From positions 1-64,000 of the forward strand of contig CABHPB010000030.1 of the NCBI GenBank assembly GCA_902168115.1: a stretch of 64,000 nucleotides of DNA. Reading direction: 5' to 3'. The position numbers were made by a program, and so were the translations under genes. Shown in pieces: positions 35,601-42,984 of the stretch. How positions within the stretch are numbered: position 1 is the stretch's first letter; each line of letters begins with the position of its first letter. Source of the stretch: an uncultured Methylopila sp. (GTDB lineage: Bacteria; Pseudomonadota; Alphaproteobacteria; Rhizobiales; Methylopilaceae). The notes below the pieces were generated by a model that worked only from the letters and a program-made list of their open reading frames with translations, was not told the origin of the DNA and did no database searches.

Positions 35601-35879
35601 TCAGCGGATCCGGACGCCGATGCCGACCGCCGGCGCGCGACGGCGCGGGCCGACGACGACGCGCTCACGGTACACCGGGCGCGAGCACTGCTGGGTGGTG
35701 GTGACGCGCTTGACGCCGTTCTTGAAGACCACCTTCTTCACCGTGCGGCAGGCGACGTCGGTGGTGGCCGCCGGGGCGACGATCACGCCGTGGGTGGCGA
35801 TCGGGGCGGCGCTGGCCGGGCTCATCGCGAAAGCGCCGAGGATGGCCGCAGCGCCGGTGGCGAGAAGGAAAGTCCGCAT
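35601..35879 (-). CDS. small secreted basic protein, paired cysteines (3 of 3)
   Basis: The 92-residue precursor begins MRTFLLATGAAAILGAFAMS (signal peptide, cleavage near ASAAP). Its mature part has CRTVKKVVFKNGVKRV and QQCSRPVYRERVVVG, which matches the C-R-x-V-x-K-x-V-x-K-N and C-x-x-x-VYR pattern of the protein at 34660-34917, then an Arg-rich end. No family is assigned. It is followed by a strong terminator. The upstream 346 bp, shared with the divergent zincin gene, have no other gene. Confidence 0.75.
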   Translation of the reverse strand: MRTFLLATGAAAILGAFAMSPASAAPIATHGVIVAPAATTDVACRTVKKVVFKNGVKRVTTTQQCSRPVYRERVVVGPRRRAPAVGIGVRIR

Positions 35880-36225
35880 GTCACGTTCTCCTGAAACTTT
35901 TCTTTTGGTCCGAGCGATCGACGCACGCCGGGGTCCGCTAGATGCGACGCCCGACTTGAACCGAGCCTGAAATCGACGTTCATGACGCATTCACGCCGCC
36001 ATTGCGACGCAAACGAGCGGATCGCCATCTAGGGCCCACGACGTGTTCGTCGAGTCGCCGGCCCTTGCGGCGTCCGGTAAATCCAACGCACGCATGACCG
36101 CCGCCCTGCGCCCGACGCAATTAAAGCCGACCACAGCCGGGCGCTTGATCGACGCGCGAGACAGGAGGATGTTGGTCTTGGATAAAGCGCGGGTCAGTTC
36201 GATGTTGGGGGCGTCGGGAGCTGCG
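35880..36225. other. 346-bp intergenic region between divergent genes
   Basis: I see no gene. It should hold the promoters for the secreted-protein gene (leftward) and the zincin gene (rightward). An AGGAGG at 36163-36168 sits right before an ATG (36169) and near TTG codons that are in frame with the zincin, so an earlier zincin start is possible. Confidence 0.4.
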
Positions 36226-36693
36226 ATGAAATTCTTGAACGGTGCGTCCTGGAGGGCCGTCGGCGCTCCGGCGGCGACCGGCTGGTCCGATCTCAAGGCG
36301 CCGAGCCTCGCCGACATCGAGAAACTGGCCGACGAGGCCATGAGCCGGCTGCCCGAGACGTTTCGCGACCTCTCGGAGGGCGTCGTGGTGCGCGTCGACG
36401 ACTTTCCGTCCGACGAAGTGATGGTGGAGCTCGGGGCGGAAACCGAGTTCGACCTGCTCGGCCTGTTCACCGGCGTCGGACTGTCGCAGGCGGACTCCGG
36501 TCTTCGCACCGGCCAGATGCCCAACATCGTGCATCTCTACAGGCGGCCCATTCTTGACTACTGGGCCGAGCACGAGGAGACGCTCGGGGCGATCGTGACC
36601 CACGTCCTCGTCCACGAGATCGGCCATCATTTCGGCCTGTCCGACGCCGCCATGGAGGCGATCGAGGCCGAAGCCGCGGCCGTGGAGGGCTGA
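36226..36693 (+). CDS. metallopeptidase family protein (zincin-like)
   Basis: The 155-residue protein carries the zincin motif HVLVHEIGHHFG with His130, Glu131 and His134, and the family block DLKAPSLADIEKLADEAMSRLP near the start, FDLLGLFTGVGL and NIVHLYRRPILDYWAEHEETLGAIVTH. It has no signal peptide, so it is probably cytosolic. Substrate and role are unknown; such proteins are common in alphaproteobacteria. The ATG at 36226 has GGGAG 6 bases upstream. An AGGAGG at 36163-36168 could allow a start some 16-19 codons earlier; the family usually begins near the W-x-x-L-K-A-P stretch. Confidence 0.85.
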   Translation: MKFLNGASWRAVGAPAATGWSDLKAPSLADIEKLADEAMSRLPETFRDLSEGVVVRVDDFPSDEVMVELGAETEFDLLGLFTGVGLSQADSGLRTGQMPNIVHLYRRPILDYWAEHEETLGAIVTHVLVHEIGHHFGLSDAAMEAIEAEAAAVEG

Positions 36694-36777
36694 GCGGGCC
36701 GTTCTTGATCGCCGGGCGCGTCGGCGCCACCTAGAGGACAGCGCCGACGCGGCGCCGAGCCAAGGGAGGCCCGCTTC

Positions 36778-37128
36778 ATGCCGAGCGACCGCGAGTCATC
36801 AGACAGGGCGCGGGTGCTGCGCGACTTCTGGCCGACGATCAGGCGCGTCGCGCGCAACATCCCGTTCGCGGAAGACGCCATCGCGGCCTATTACTGCGCC
36901 ATGGACCGAGAGACTCCTGGCCATGTGCGGCTCGCGCTGATCGCGGCTCTCGCTTATTTCGTGACGCCGGTCGACGCCATGCCGGACTTCCTGCCGCTGA
37001 TCGGTTTCGCCGACGATGCGAGCGTCCTCGCGGCTGCTCTCGCCAACGTGCGCCTGCACATGAAGGACCGGCACCGGGACGCGGCGCGCCGCGCGCTCGA
37101 GGACGAGGAATTCGGCGAGGCGCGCTGA
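36778..37128 (+). CDS. DUF1232 (YkvA) family protein
   Basis: The 116-residue protein has the DUF1232 helix pair, IAALAYFVTPVDAMPDFLPLIGFADDASVLAAAL, in its middle and a basic/acidic C-terminal helix (HMKDRHRDAARRALEDEEF). YkvA-type proteins are small membrane-associated proteins of unknown function. Plus-strand and 84 bp after the zincin gene; co-transcription is plausible. Confidence 0.85.
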   Translation: MPSDRESSDRARVLRDFWPTIRRVARNIPFAEDAIAAYYCAMDRETPGHVRLALIAALAYFVTPVDAMPDFLPLIGFADDASVLAAALANVRLHMKDRHRDAARRALEDEEFGEAR

Positions 37129-37185
37129 ACGGCGGCGCCGGAATACCGGTTTCCCCCAGCGTTCCGCCGCCCGCGCACGAATGTG

Positions 37186-37202
37186 TTGACTATGTCCTAA
37201 TC
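37186..37202 (+). promoter_or_regulatory. CtrA-like site upstream of the first SleB hydrolase gene
   Basis: TTGA, 7 bases, CTAATC reads as a variant of the CtrA target TTAA-N7-TTAACC and also contains a TTGACT -35-like hexamer. It lies 66 bases upstream of the start codon and aligns with the better site at 38504-38520 ahead of the second paralogue. Prediction by eye. Confidence 0.35.
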
Positions 37203-37268
37203 GTGCGCTTTTTGTGCCGGTCTTGATGACGGGCGGTCCGCCGCGCGTCGCCACGGGGACCACGGGGC

Positions 37269-38174
37269 ATGCTGAAACGGCCCGTCGTGCACGCTGGCGT
37301 CTTCGCACTGGTCGCGCTCTCGGGAGCGGCGATCGCGCAGGCAGCCCAGCAGCCGACCTACTCGCGATCGACAGCTGATCGCGAATGCCTCGCCCGGGCG
37401 ATGTATTTCGAGTCCAACAAGTCTTCGGAAGACGGCATGCTCGCCGTCGGCACGGTCGTCGCCAATCGCCTGAAGTCGGGCCGCTACGGCGGGACCTTCT
37501 GCAGCGTCGTCGGCCAGCGCGGCCAGTTCGCGGCGGGCGTCCTGTCGCGCGGCATGGGCGGCGAGGCCGCTGCGCGCGCGCGCCGGGTGGCAGAGGCGGT
37601 CATGGCCGGCCATCGCCATCCCGCGGTTCAGGAAGCGATGTTCTTCCACACCGCCGGGCTGCGCTTCGGCTACGGCAACATGCACTACCTCACGGTCGCC
37701 GGCGGCAACATCTTCTACGAGAAGCGCAGCGCGCGGAATGCGCAGGCGGCCCGCGCCAACGCCCTTTCGATGGCCAGGGCCTATGCGAAGGCCGGCGTCG
37801 ACCGCGCCGCCGCCGCCCCGGTGCTCGCCGCGGCGCTGCGGCGGAAAGCCCTGGAAAGCCCCGTCGTGCTCGCGCGTGTCGTTCAGCAGCAGCCCTTGGC
37901 GGCCGAAGTCCGCTTCGGGGACGCGCCGCTTGAGTCCTCCTCGTTCACGCTGGCTTCGGCCTATCGAGGCTCCGACGCCGGCACGCCGGCCGCGAACAGC
38001 GCGCTCGCCGCCGTCGCGGCGCTCGCTCCGAAAAAAGCCGGCGGACAGCGCGTCATCTCGCCCGCCGCGACGGTCCAGGCGGCGATGACGCCGATGCTCG
38101 GCTCCGCTCATGAGGCGAAGCCGAACCCGATGGCGAACTACGTCGTCGCCATGGCCTGGTCGGCCTTCGACTGA
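37269..38174 (+). CDS. secreted cell-wall hydrolase, SleB-like (first paralogue)
   Basis: SleB/Hydrolase_2 proteins cleave peptidoglycan. The 301-residue protein has a signal peptide (LKRPVVHAGVFALVALSGAA) and the hydrolase domain at about residues 38-170: ECLARAMYFESNKSSEDGMLAVGTVVANRL (with the catalytic Glu of the YFES region), then FCSVVGQRGQFAAGVL, and MFFHTAG. A Ala-rich tail follows, and the last 16 residues NPMANYVVAMAWSAFD match those of the second paralogue at 38601-39617. No membrane anchor is seen. Part of a tandem pair with a 426-bp spacer. Confidence 0.88.
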   Translation: MLKRPVVHAGVFALVALSGAAIAQAAQQPTYSRSTADRECLARAMYFESNKSSEDGMLAVGTVVANRLKSGRYGGTFCSVVGQRGQFAAGVLSRGMGGEAAARARRVAEAVMAGHRHPAVQEAMFFHTAGLRFGYGNMHYLTVAGGNIFYEKRSARNAQAARANALSMARAYAKAGVDRAAAAPVLAAALRRKALESPVVLARVVQQQPLAAEVRFGDAPLESSSFTLASAYRGSDAGTPAANSALAAVAALAPKKAGGQRVISPAATVQAAMTPMLGSAHEAKPNPMANYVVAMAWSAFD

Positions 38175-38600
38175 CCGCTCACGCGGCGTCGCCCGCGGCG
38201 AACTTTTCCACACACTGACTTCGTTCCTGCGACCGGTTGGCGCACTCCCGCGCGCGCCGGGCGGCGCCGATCAGCGTGATCGATGGAGCGCGCCGCGATT
38301 GCGCCCAATATGGCGGGCGTGTGACGACGTAGTCGACGCCGACGTGGCACTATGAGCCTCCCGCCGAAAGCTTTTTTGCACAAGCACTCAATAGTAATTG
38401 CTTCGATGAAGCGAAGATCGAAACAATCCGTAATACCAACAGACCACTGTGATATTAGTGATTTAGGCGAAATTCGGGCATCATCGATACGCGTTGCTCC
38501 GCATTGACTATTTGTTAACCATCTTGCTCTTCGCTGATCCCGTCAGGCGGCCGGTTCCTCCATACGATCCGGCTGCTCTCTCGGGGACTGCGAAAAGAGA
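38175..38600. other. 426-bp spacer between the SleB paralogues
   Basis: No gene is seen. The right half (38400-38520) is visibly AT-rich (about 42-45% G+C by counting lines) and contains the CtrA-like site and probably the promoter of the second SleB gene. Confidence 0.45.
38504..38520 (+). promoter_or_regulatory. CtrA-like site upstream of the second SleB hydrolase gene
   Basis: TTGA-CTATTTG-TTAACC fits the CtrA consensus TTAA-N7-TTAACC with one mismatch. The following bases continue TTAACCAT, a common CtrA half-site form. It is 81 bases before the start codon. The 13-base word TTTGTTAACCATC recurs at 41946-41958. Confidence 0.5.
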
Positions 38601-39617
38601 ATGAACTACCGACTGCTGACGCGCGCGGCGCTCGCATCCGTGCTCGTCCTCACCGGCGTCTGCGCCGCCGAAGCCGGCCGGCGCGCCGCCAAGGGGTCGT
38701 CGCTCACCGACGTCGAGTGCATGGCGCGCGCCATGTACTTCGAATCCAACCGCACGCGCGAAGACGGCATGCTCGCCGTCGGCACCGTGGTGGCGAACCG
38801 CCTCGAGTCCGGCCGCTACGCCCAGACCGTGTGCGGCGTCGTCGGCCAGACGAGCCAGTTCGCGCCCGGCGTGCTCTCGCGCCGCATGGCCGAGAAGAAG
38901 CCGGCGGAAAAGGCGCGCCAGGTCGCCGAGGCCGTCCTCAACGGGCTGCGCCACCCCGCCGCGGGCGGCGCGATGTTCTTCCACACCGCCAACGTGCCGT
39001 TCCGCAACGACGACAAGGACTACGTCCTCGTCTCGGGCGGAAACGCCTTCTACCGCTGGAACCGCGGCGGCGACGGCGAGGCCGCCAAGGCCAATCTCGC
39101 ATCGCTGTCGCGCGCCTTCGCCGACGCCGAGGACGAGCGCCGGATCGGGGTGCGCGTGGTCGCGAAGGTCGTCCCGCAGAATCCGGACGACGCGCCGGTG
39201 CTTAAGGTCGCGGCGCTGCCGGCGCCCGACGCGGTCGCGCCGCTCGCGCCGCAGGTCGAGGTCAGCGAAACCCGGCCGGACGTCGCGCCCTCCGCGGCGC
39301 CGCAGACGATCCAGGTCGCGGCCGCGGAGGTTTCGCAGGGCCGCGTCGCGCAGGAGATCGTCGACGACCGCGGCGCGCTGTCGAAGGCGCTCGCCTTCCG
39401 CGGCGAACCCGTCCGCACCCCCGCCGCGAGCGAGGCGCTTTCGGTCGTCATGTCGCTCGCGCCGCAGGGCAGGAGCGCCGGCGAGGCGCGGCGCGTCATC
39501 GCGCCCGCGACGCCGGTCTACGCCTCCGCGGCGCCGATCTTCCGCAAGCGTGAGGATGCGACGCCGAACCCGATGGCCAACTTCGTCGTGGCGCAGGCCT
39601 GGTCGGGCTTCGACTGA
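38601..39617 (+). CDS. secreted cell-wall hydrolase, SleB-like (second paralogue)
   Basis: The 338-residue protein resembles the gene before it over the hydrolase core (ECMARAMYFESNRTREDGMLAVGTVVANRLESGRY, VCGVVGQTSQFAPGVLSRRM, MFFHTANVPF). The N-terminus, MNYRLLTRAALASVLVLTG, is a signal peptide. The C-terminal third is a long Pro/Ala/Glu-rich disordered tail that ends with NPMANFVVAQAWSGFD, nearly identical to the paralogue's last 16 residues. The tail may localise the enzyme. It lies 124 bp before meaA. Confidence 0.88.
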   Translation: MNYRLLTRAALASVLVLTGVCAAEAGRRAAKGSSLTDVECMARAMYFESNRTREDGMLAVGTVVANRLESGRYAQTVCGVVGQTSQFAPGVLSRRMAEKKPAEKARQVAEAVLNGLRHPAAGGAMFFHTANVPFRNDDKDYVLVSGGNAFYRWNRGGDGEAAKANLASLSRAFADAEDERRIGVRVVAKVVPQNPDDAPVLKVAALPAPDAVAPLAPQVEVSETRPDVAPSAAPQTIQVAAAEVSQGRVAQEIVDDRGALSKALAFRGEPVRTPAASEALSVVMSLAPQGRSAGEARRVIAPATPVYASAAPIFRKREDATPNPMANFVVAQAWSGFD

Positions 39618-39741
39618 GGGTTTTGGCTTTCGTCCTCCGACGATTCGCTCATTGCGGCGCCGCACACGTGAGCTAAGACGTGGGGCTTGAGGGGCGTCGC
39701 CGGCCGTGCGCGCCCGTCCTGTCCCAGGCGGAGCTCGAAAA

Positions 39742-41712
39742 ATGGCCGACAAGCCCTGGCTGTTCCGGACCTATGCGGGTCATTCGACGCCCGAGGCCTC
39801 GAACCGCCTCTACAAGTCGAACCTCGCCAAGGGTCAGACGGGCCTGTCGGTCGCCTTCGACCTGCCGACCCAGACCGGCTACGACCCCGACCACGTGCTG
39901 TCGCGCGGCGAGGTCGGCAAGGTCGGCGTGCCGGTCAGCCATCTCGGCGACATGCGGGCGCTGTTCGACGGCATCCCGCTCGACAAGATGAACACGTCGA
40001 TGACGATCAACGCGACGGCGGCCTGGCTGCTGTCGCTCTACGCCGCGCTCGCCGAGGAGCAGGGCGCGGACCGCTCGGCGCTGAACGGCACGACGCAGAA
40101 CGACATCATCAAGGAATATCTGTCGCGCGGGACCTACGTGTTCCCGCCGGCGCCCTCGCTCAGGCTGATCCGCGACGTCATCCTCTTCACCACGAAGGAG
40201 ATGCCGAAGTGGAACCCGATGAACGTCTGCTCCTACCATCTGCAGGAAGCCGGGGCGACGCCGACGCAGGAACTCGCCTACGCGCTCGCGACCGCGATCG
40301 CGGTGCTCGACGAGGTCAAGGAGGCCGGCGTCGAGGGCGAAGTGTTCGAGACCACCGTCGGGCGCATCTCGTTCTTCGTGAACGCCGGCATGAAGCTCGT
40401 CACCGAAATCGCCAAGATGCGCGCCTTCGTCGATCTCTGGGACGAGATCACGGCCGAGCGCTACGGGGTCAAGGAGGCGAAGCACCGCCGCTTCCGCTAC
40501 GGCGTGCAGGTCAATTCGCTCGGCCTGACCGAGCCGCAGCCTGAAAACAACGTCTATCGGATTCTGATCCAGACGCTCGCGGTCACCCTGTCGAAGGACG
40601 CCCGCGCGAGGGCGGTGCAGCTCCCGGCGTGGAACGAGGCGCTCGGCCTGCCGCGGCCGTGGGACCAGCAGTGGTCGCTGCGCGCCCAGCAGATCCTCGC
40701 CTTCGAGACCGACATCCTCGAATACGCCGACATCTTCAACGGATCTGCGGTGATGGACGAGAAGGTCGCGCAGCTGAAGGAGGAGGCGCTCGCCGAACTC
40801 GCCCGCATCGACGAGATGGGCGGCGCGATCACGGCGGTCCAGTCCGGCTACATGAAGGGCCGCCTCGTCGAGGCCAACGCGAAGCGCCTCGCGGCGATCG
40901 AGTCGGGCGATCTCGTCGTCGTCGGCGTCAACAAATATGAGGGCACCGAGCCCTCGCCGCTCTCGACCGGCGAAGGCTCGATCCAGGTGATCCCGGAGAG
41001 CGTCGGTCAGGAGGCGATCGAGCGGCTGAACGCCTGGAAGGCGCAGCGCGACCAGAAGGCGGTCGACAAGGCGCTGGCCGACCTCGCGAGCGCCGCGAAG
41101 GAAGACCGCAACGTCATGGAGCCGTCGATCGCCGCCGCCAAGGCGGGCGTGACGACCGGAGAATGGGGCCAGACGCTGCGCGAGATCTTCGGCGAGTACC
41201 GGGCGCCGACCGGCGTCGGCAAGGCCTCGAAGGGCGACCGCGAGGGCACCGGCATCGCCGAGGTCCGCAAGTCGGTCGAAGCGGCCTCGAACGCGCTCGG
41301 GCGCCGCCTGAAGCTGCTCGTCGGCAAGCCCGGCCTCGACGGCCACTCCAACGGCGCCGAGCAGATCGCCGTGCGCGCCCGCGATTGCGGCTTCGAGGTC
41401 GTCTACGAGGGCATCCGCCTGACTCCGGCCGAGATCGTCAACGCCGCGCTCGAGGAGGGCGTCCACGTCGTCGGACTGTCGATCCTGTCCGGCTCGCACC
41501 TGCCGCTGGTGCGCGACGTGATGGACCGGATGCGTAAGGAAGGTCTGGACGACGTGCCGGTCATCGTCGGCGGCATCATCCCTCCGGAGGACGAGCGCGA
41601 GTTGAAGGCGATGGGCGTCGCGGCGGTCTATACGCCGAAGAACTTCGACCTCACCGCCATCATGGGCGATATCGTTCGGATCGCTGAAGGCGCCGGCCAG
41701 AAGGCCGCGTGA
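39742..41712 (+). CDS. meaA: ethylmalonyl-CoA mutase (MeaA/Ecm)
   Basis: Ecm, an adenosylcobalamin enzyme, converts (2R)-ethylmalonyl-CoA to (2S)-methylsuccinyl-CoA. The 656-residue protein begins MADKPWLFRTYAGHSTPEAS and then AKGQTGLSVAFDLPTQTGYD, SMTINATAAWLLSLYAALAEEQGAD and CSYHLQEAGATP, matching Ecm rather than methylmalonyl-CoA mutase (which has GFSTAEESN and different residues in these positions). The B12-binding motif DGHSNG with His at about 535 and GLSILSGSHL follow at the C-terminus. Its product is the substrate of Mcd (24853-26526). No cobalamin riboswitch was found upstream. Confidence 0.93.
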   Translation: MADKPWLFRTYAGHSTPEASNRLYKSNLAKGQTGLSVAFDLPTQTGYDPDHVLSRGEVGKVGVPVSHLGDMRALFDGIPLDKMNTSMTINATAAWLLSLYAALAEEQGADRSALNGTTQNDIIKEYLSRGTYVFPPAPSLRLIRDVILFTTKEMPKWNPMNVCSYHLQEAGATPTQELAYALATAIAVLDEVKEAGVEGEVFETTVGRISFFVNAGMKLVTEIAKMRAFVDLWDEITAERYGVKEAKHRRFRYGVQVNSLGLTEPQPENNVYRILIQTLAVTLSKDARARAVQLPAWNEALGLPRPWDQQWSLRAQQILAFETDILEYADIFNGSAVMDEKVAQLKEEALAELARIDEMGGAITAVQSGYMKGRLVEANAKRLAAIESGDLVVVGVNKYEGTEPSPLSTGEGSIQVIPESVGQEAIERLNAWKAQRDQKAVDKALADLASAAKEDRNVMEPSIAAAKAGVTTGEWGQTLREIFGEYRAPTGVGKASKGDREGTGIAEVRKSVEAASNALGRRLKLLVGKPGLDGHSNGAEQIAVRARDCGFEVVYEGIRLTPAEIVNAALEEGVHVVGLSILSGSHLPLVRDVMDRMRKEGLDDVPVIVGGIIPPEDERELKAMGVAAVYTPKNFDLTAIMGDIVRIAEGAGQKAA

Positions 41713-41727
41713 CGCCTGACGCCAAGG

Positions 41728-41751
41728 CTCCGGCGGAAGCAACCGCCGGAG
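41728..41751 (+). terminator. possible terminator after meaA
   Basis: A 9-bp stem (41728-41736 with 41743-41751) with a 6-base loop follows meaA by 16 bases. There is no T-run after it, so termination efficiency is doubtful. Confidence 0.4.
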
Positions 41752-41858
41752 TCCTCGCCGAGTCTTCGCCCGCCGCGCTCATGTATTCGTGACCGGCGCG
41801 GCCGGCCTCGACTCCAACGCCTGAGTCCTTATCCAGCGCGCGCCTGCCGGAATCACGG

Positions 41859-41910
41859 TTCGTTCCAATAGAACGAATCGCGGACGAATCATCGATTCCC
41901 GATTCGTTCT
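41859..41910. repeat. nested inverted repeats of a TTCGTTC word
   Basis: TTCGTTC (41859-41865) faces GAACGAA (41871-41877), and an 11-bp repeat (41870-41880) faces its exact complement at 41900-41910. A further GAATC/GATTC pair lies inside. Together they look like a two-operator cluster for a dimeric regulator, between meaA and the hydrolase gene at 42074. No regulator gene adjoins. Confidence 0.55.
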
Positions 41911-41945
41911 CAAAACGGCTTGCCGCCGCAACGTATTCGCCACAG

Positions 41946-41958
41946 TTTGTTAACCATC
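41946..41958 (+). promoter_or_regulatory. TTAACCAT half-site upstream of the NlpC/P60-like gene
   Basis: TTTGTTAACCATC matches the 13-base word before the second SleB gene, but the partner TTAA seven bases upstream is absent. It is a CtrA-like half site at best. It lies 115 bases before the start at 42074. Confidence 0.35.
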
Positions 41959-42073
41959 CGGAGCAAAATACCGGCGACGACTCCGGCGCGAGAAACGCTT
42001 CGCCCTTAGCCCCTGCGGCATTCTGTCCAAGCCGCCCGGAGGGTCGCGGGCGGGCCCGGGGAGGCTCGGGGCC

Positions 42074-42883
42074 ATGGACTGGATCGGAAACGCCGTCGGC
42101 CGGCGGGTCGTCGACTATCTCGTGCAGGACGTCCGGAGCGAGCCGCTGGTCGCCGGAAGCCCAGAGGCGCTGCGCGCCACGCTTCGCGTCGGCGACGTGC
42201 TGCTGGTCGCTGGACGCTCACGCGTCGCGGCCGTCATCCGGCGCATGACCTCGTCGATCTGGTCGCACGCGGTCCTCTATGTCGGCGACATGCTCGATAC
42301 CTTCGAGCCGGACGGCGAGCGCCACACGCTGGTCGAGATGGAGCTCGGGATCGGCTGCGCCTCGGCGCCGCTGTCGAAATACGCCGGCGAGCAGACCCGC
42401 ATCTGCCGGCCATACGATCTCGACGTCCATGAGCGGGAGCAGGTCGCGCGCTACTGCATCCTGCGTCTCGGCTACGAATACGACGTCAAGAACATCTTCG
42501 ACCTGCTGCGCTACCTGACCCCGCTGCCGCTGATCACGAACGCCATGGGCCGGCGGGTGCTGATGCTGGGCTCGGGCCTTCCGACCCGCGCGATCTGCTC
42601 GTCGCTGATCGCCCGCGCCTTCGAGCAGGTACGCTATCCGATCCTGCCGAAGATCGAGACGGTGACCGACGAGGGCGCGCGGCGCGAGATCCTGCACATC
42701 CGCCACCACTCCCTCTACATGCCGCGCGACTTCGACATCTCCCCCTATTTCGAGGTGGTGAAGCCGACGCTCGTCCAGGGCTTCGACTACCGCGCCTGCG
42801 TCTGGGCGGAGCGGCGCGCGGCCCCGCGCCAGGAGGCGTCCGGGCCGCCGACCCCTGAAGTCATCGCGATGCGCCGAAGCTGA
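42074..42883 (+). CDS. YiiX/YebB-like permuted NlpC/P60 cysteine hydrolase
   Basis: The 269-residue protein belongs to the permuted papain-fold group (YiiX/YebB). The His of the catalytic pair is in TSSIWSHAVLYVGD (about residue 65) and the Cys in TRAICSSLIARAFE (about residue 178); the permuted order His before Cys is diagnostic. The N-terminal MDWIGNAVGRRVVDYLVQD has no signal peptide. Family members are thought to hydrolyse peptides or lipid-linked bonds. A tail ends APRQEASGPPTPEVIAM. It follows meaA after 361 bp and has a TTAACCAT half-site upstream. Confidence 0.82.
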   Translation: MDWIGNAVGRRVVDYLVQDVRSEPLVAGSPEALRATLRVGDVLLVAGRSRVAAVIRRMTSSIWSHAVLYVGDMLDTFEPDGERHTLVEMELGIGCASAPLSKYAGEQTRICRPYDLDVHEREQVARYCILRLGYEYDVKNIFDLLRYLTPLPLITNAMGRRVLMLGSGLPTRAICSSLIARAFEQVRYPILPKIETVTDEGARREILHIRHHSLYMPRDFDISPYFEVVKPTLVQGFDYRACVWAERRAAPRQEASGPPTPEVIAMRRS

Positions 42884-42927
42884 ACCTCCCGCCCTCCGGC
42901 GCGAAAAATCCGGACACGCATCTTGTA

Positions 42928-42972
42928 AAACGATATATCGTTTGTCAGATAGGTCGTATGAAAGACCTATCT
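42928..42972 (+). promoter_or_regulatory. two palindromic operators ahead of the PadR gene
   Basis: AAACGATATATCGTTT (42928-42943) is a perfect 16-bp palindrome, and AGATAGGTC (42947-42955) faces GACCTATCT (42964-42972). Both fall between the previous gene and the PadR start at 42985, so autorepression is likely. The first resembles known PadR/YqjI-type operators. Confidence 0.7.
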
Positions 42973-42984
42973 GGAGAGACAGTC

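Noticed and set aside
39618-39741. Cobalamin riboswitch before meaA
   Set aside because: The gap is only 124 bp and lacks the B12-box words; no large stem-loop array is present.
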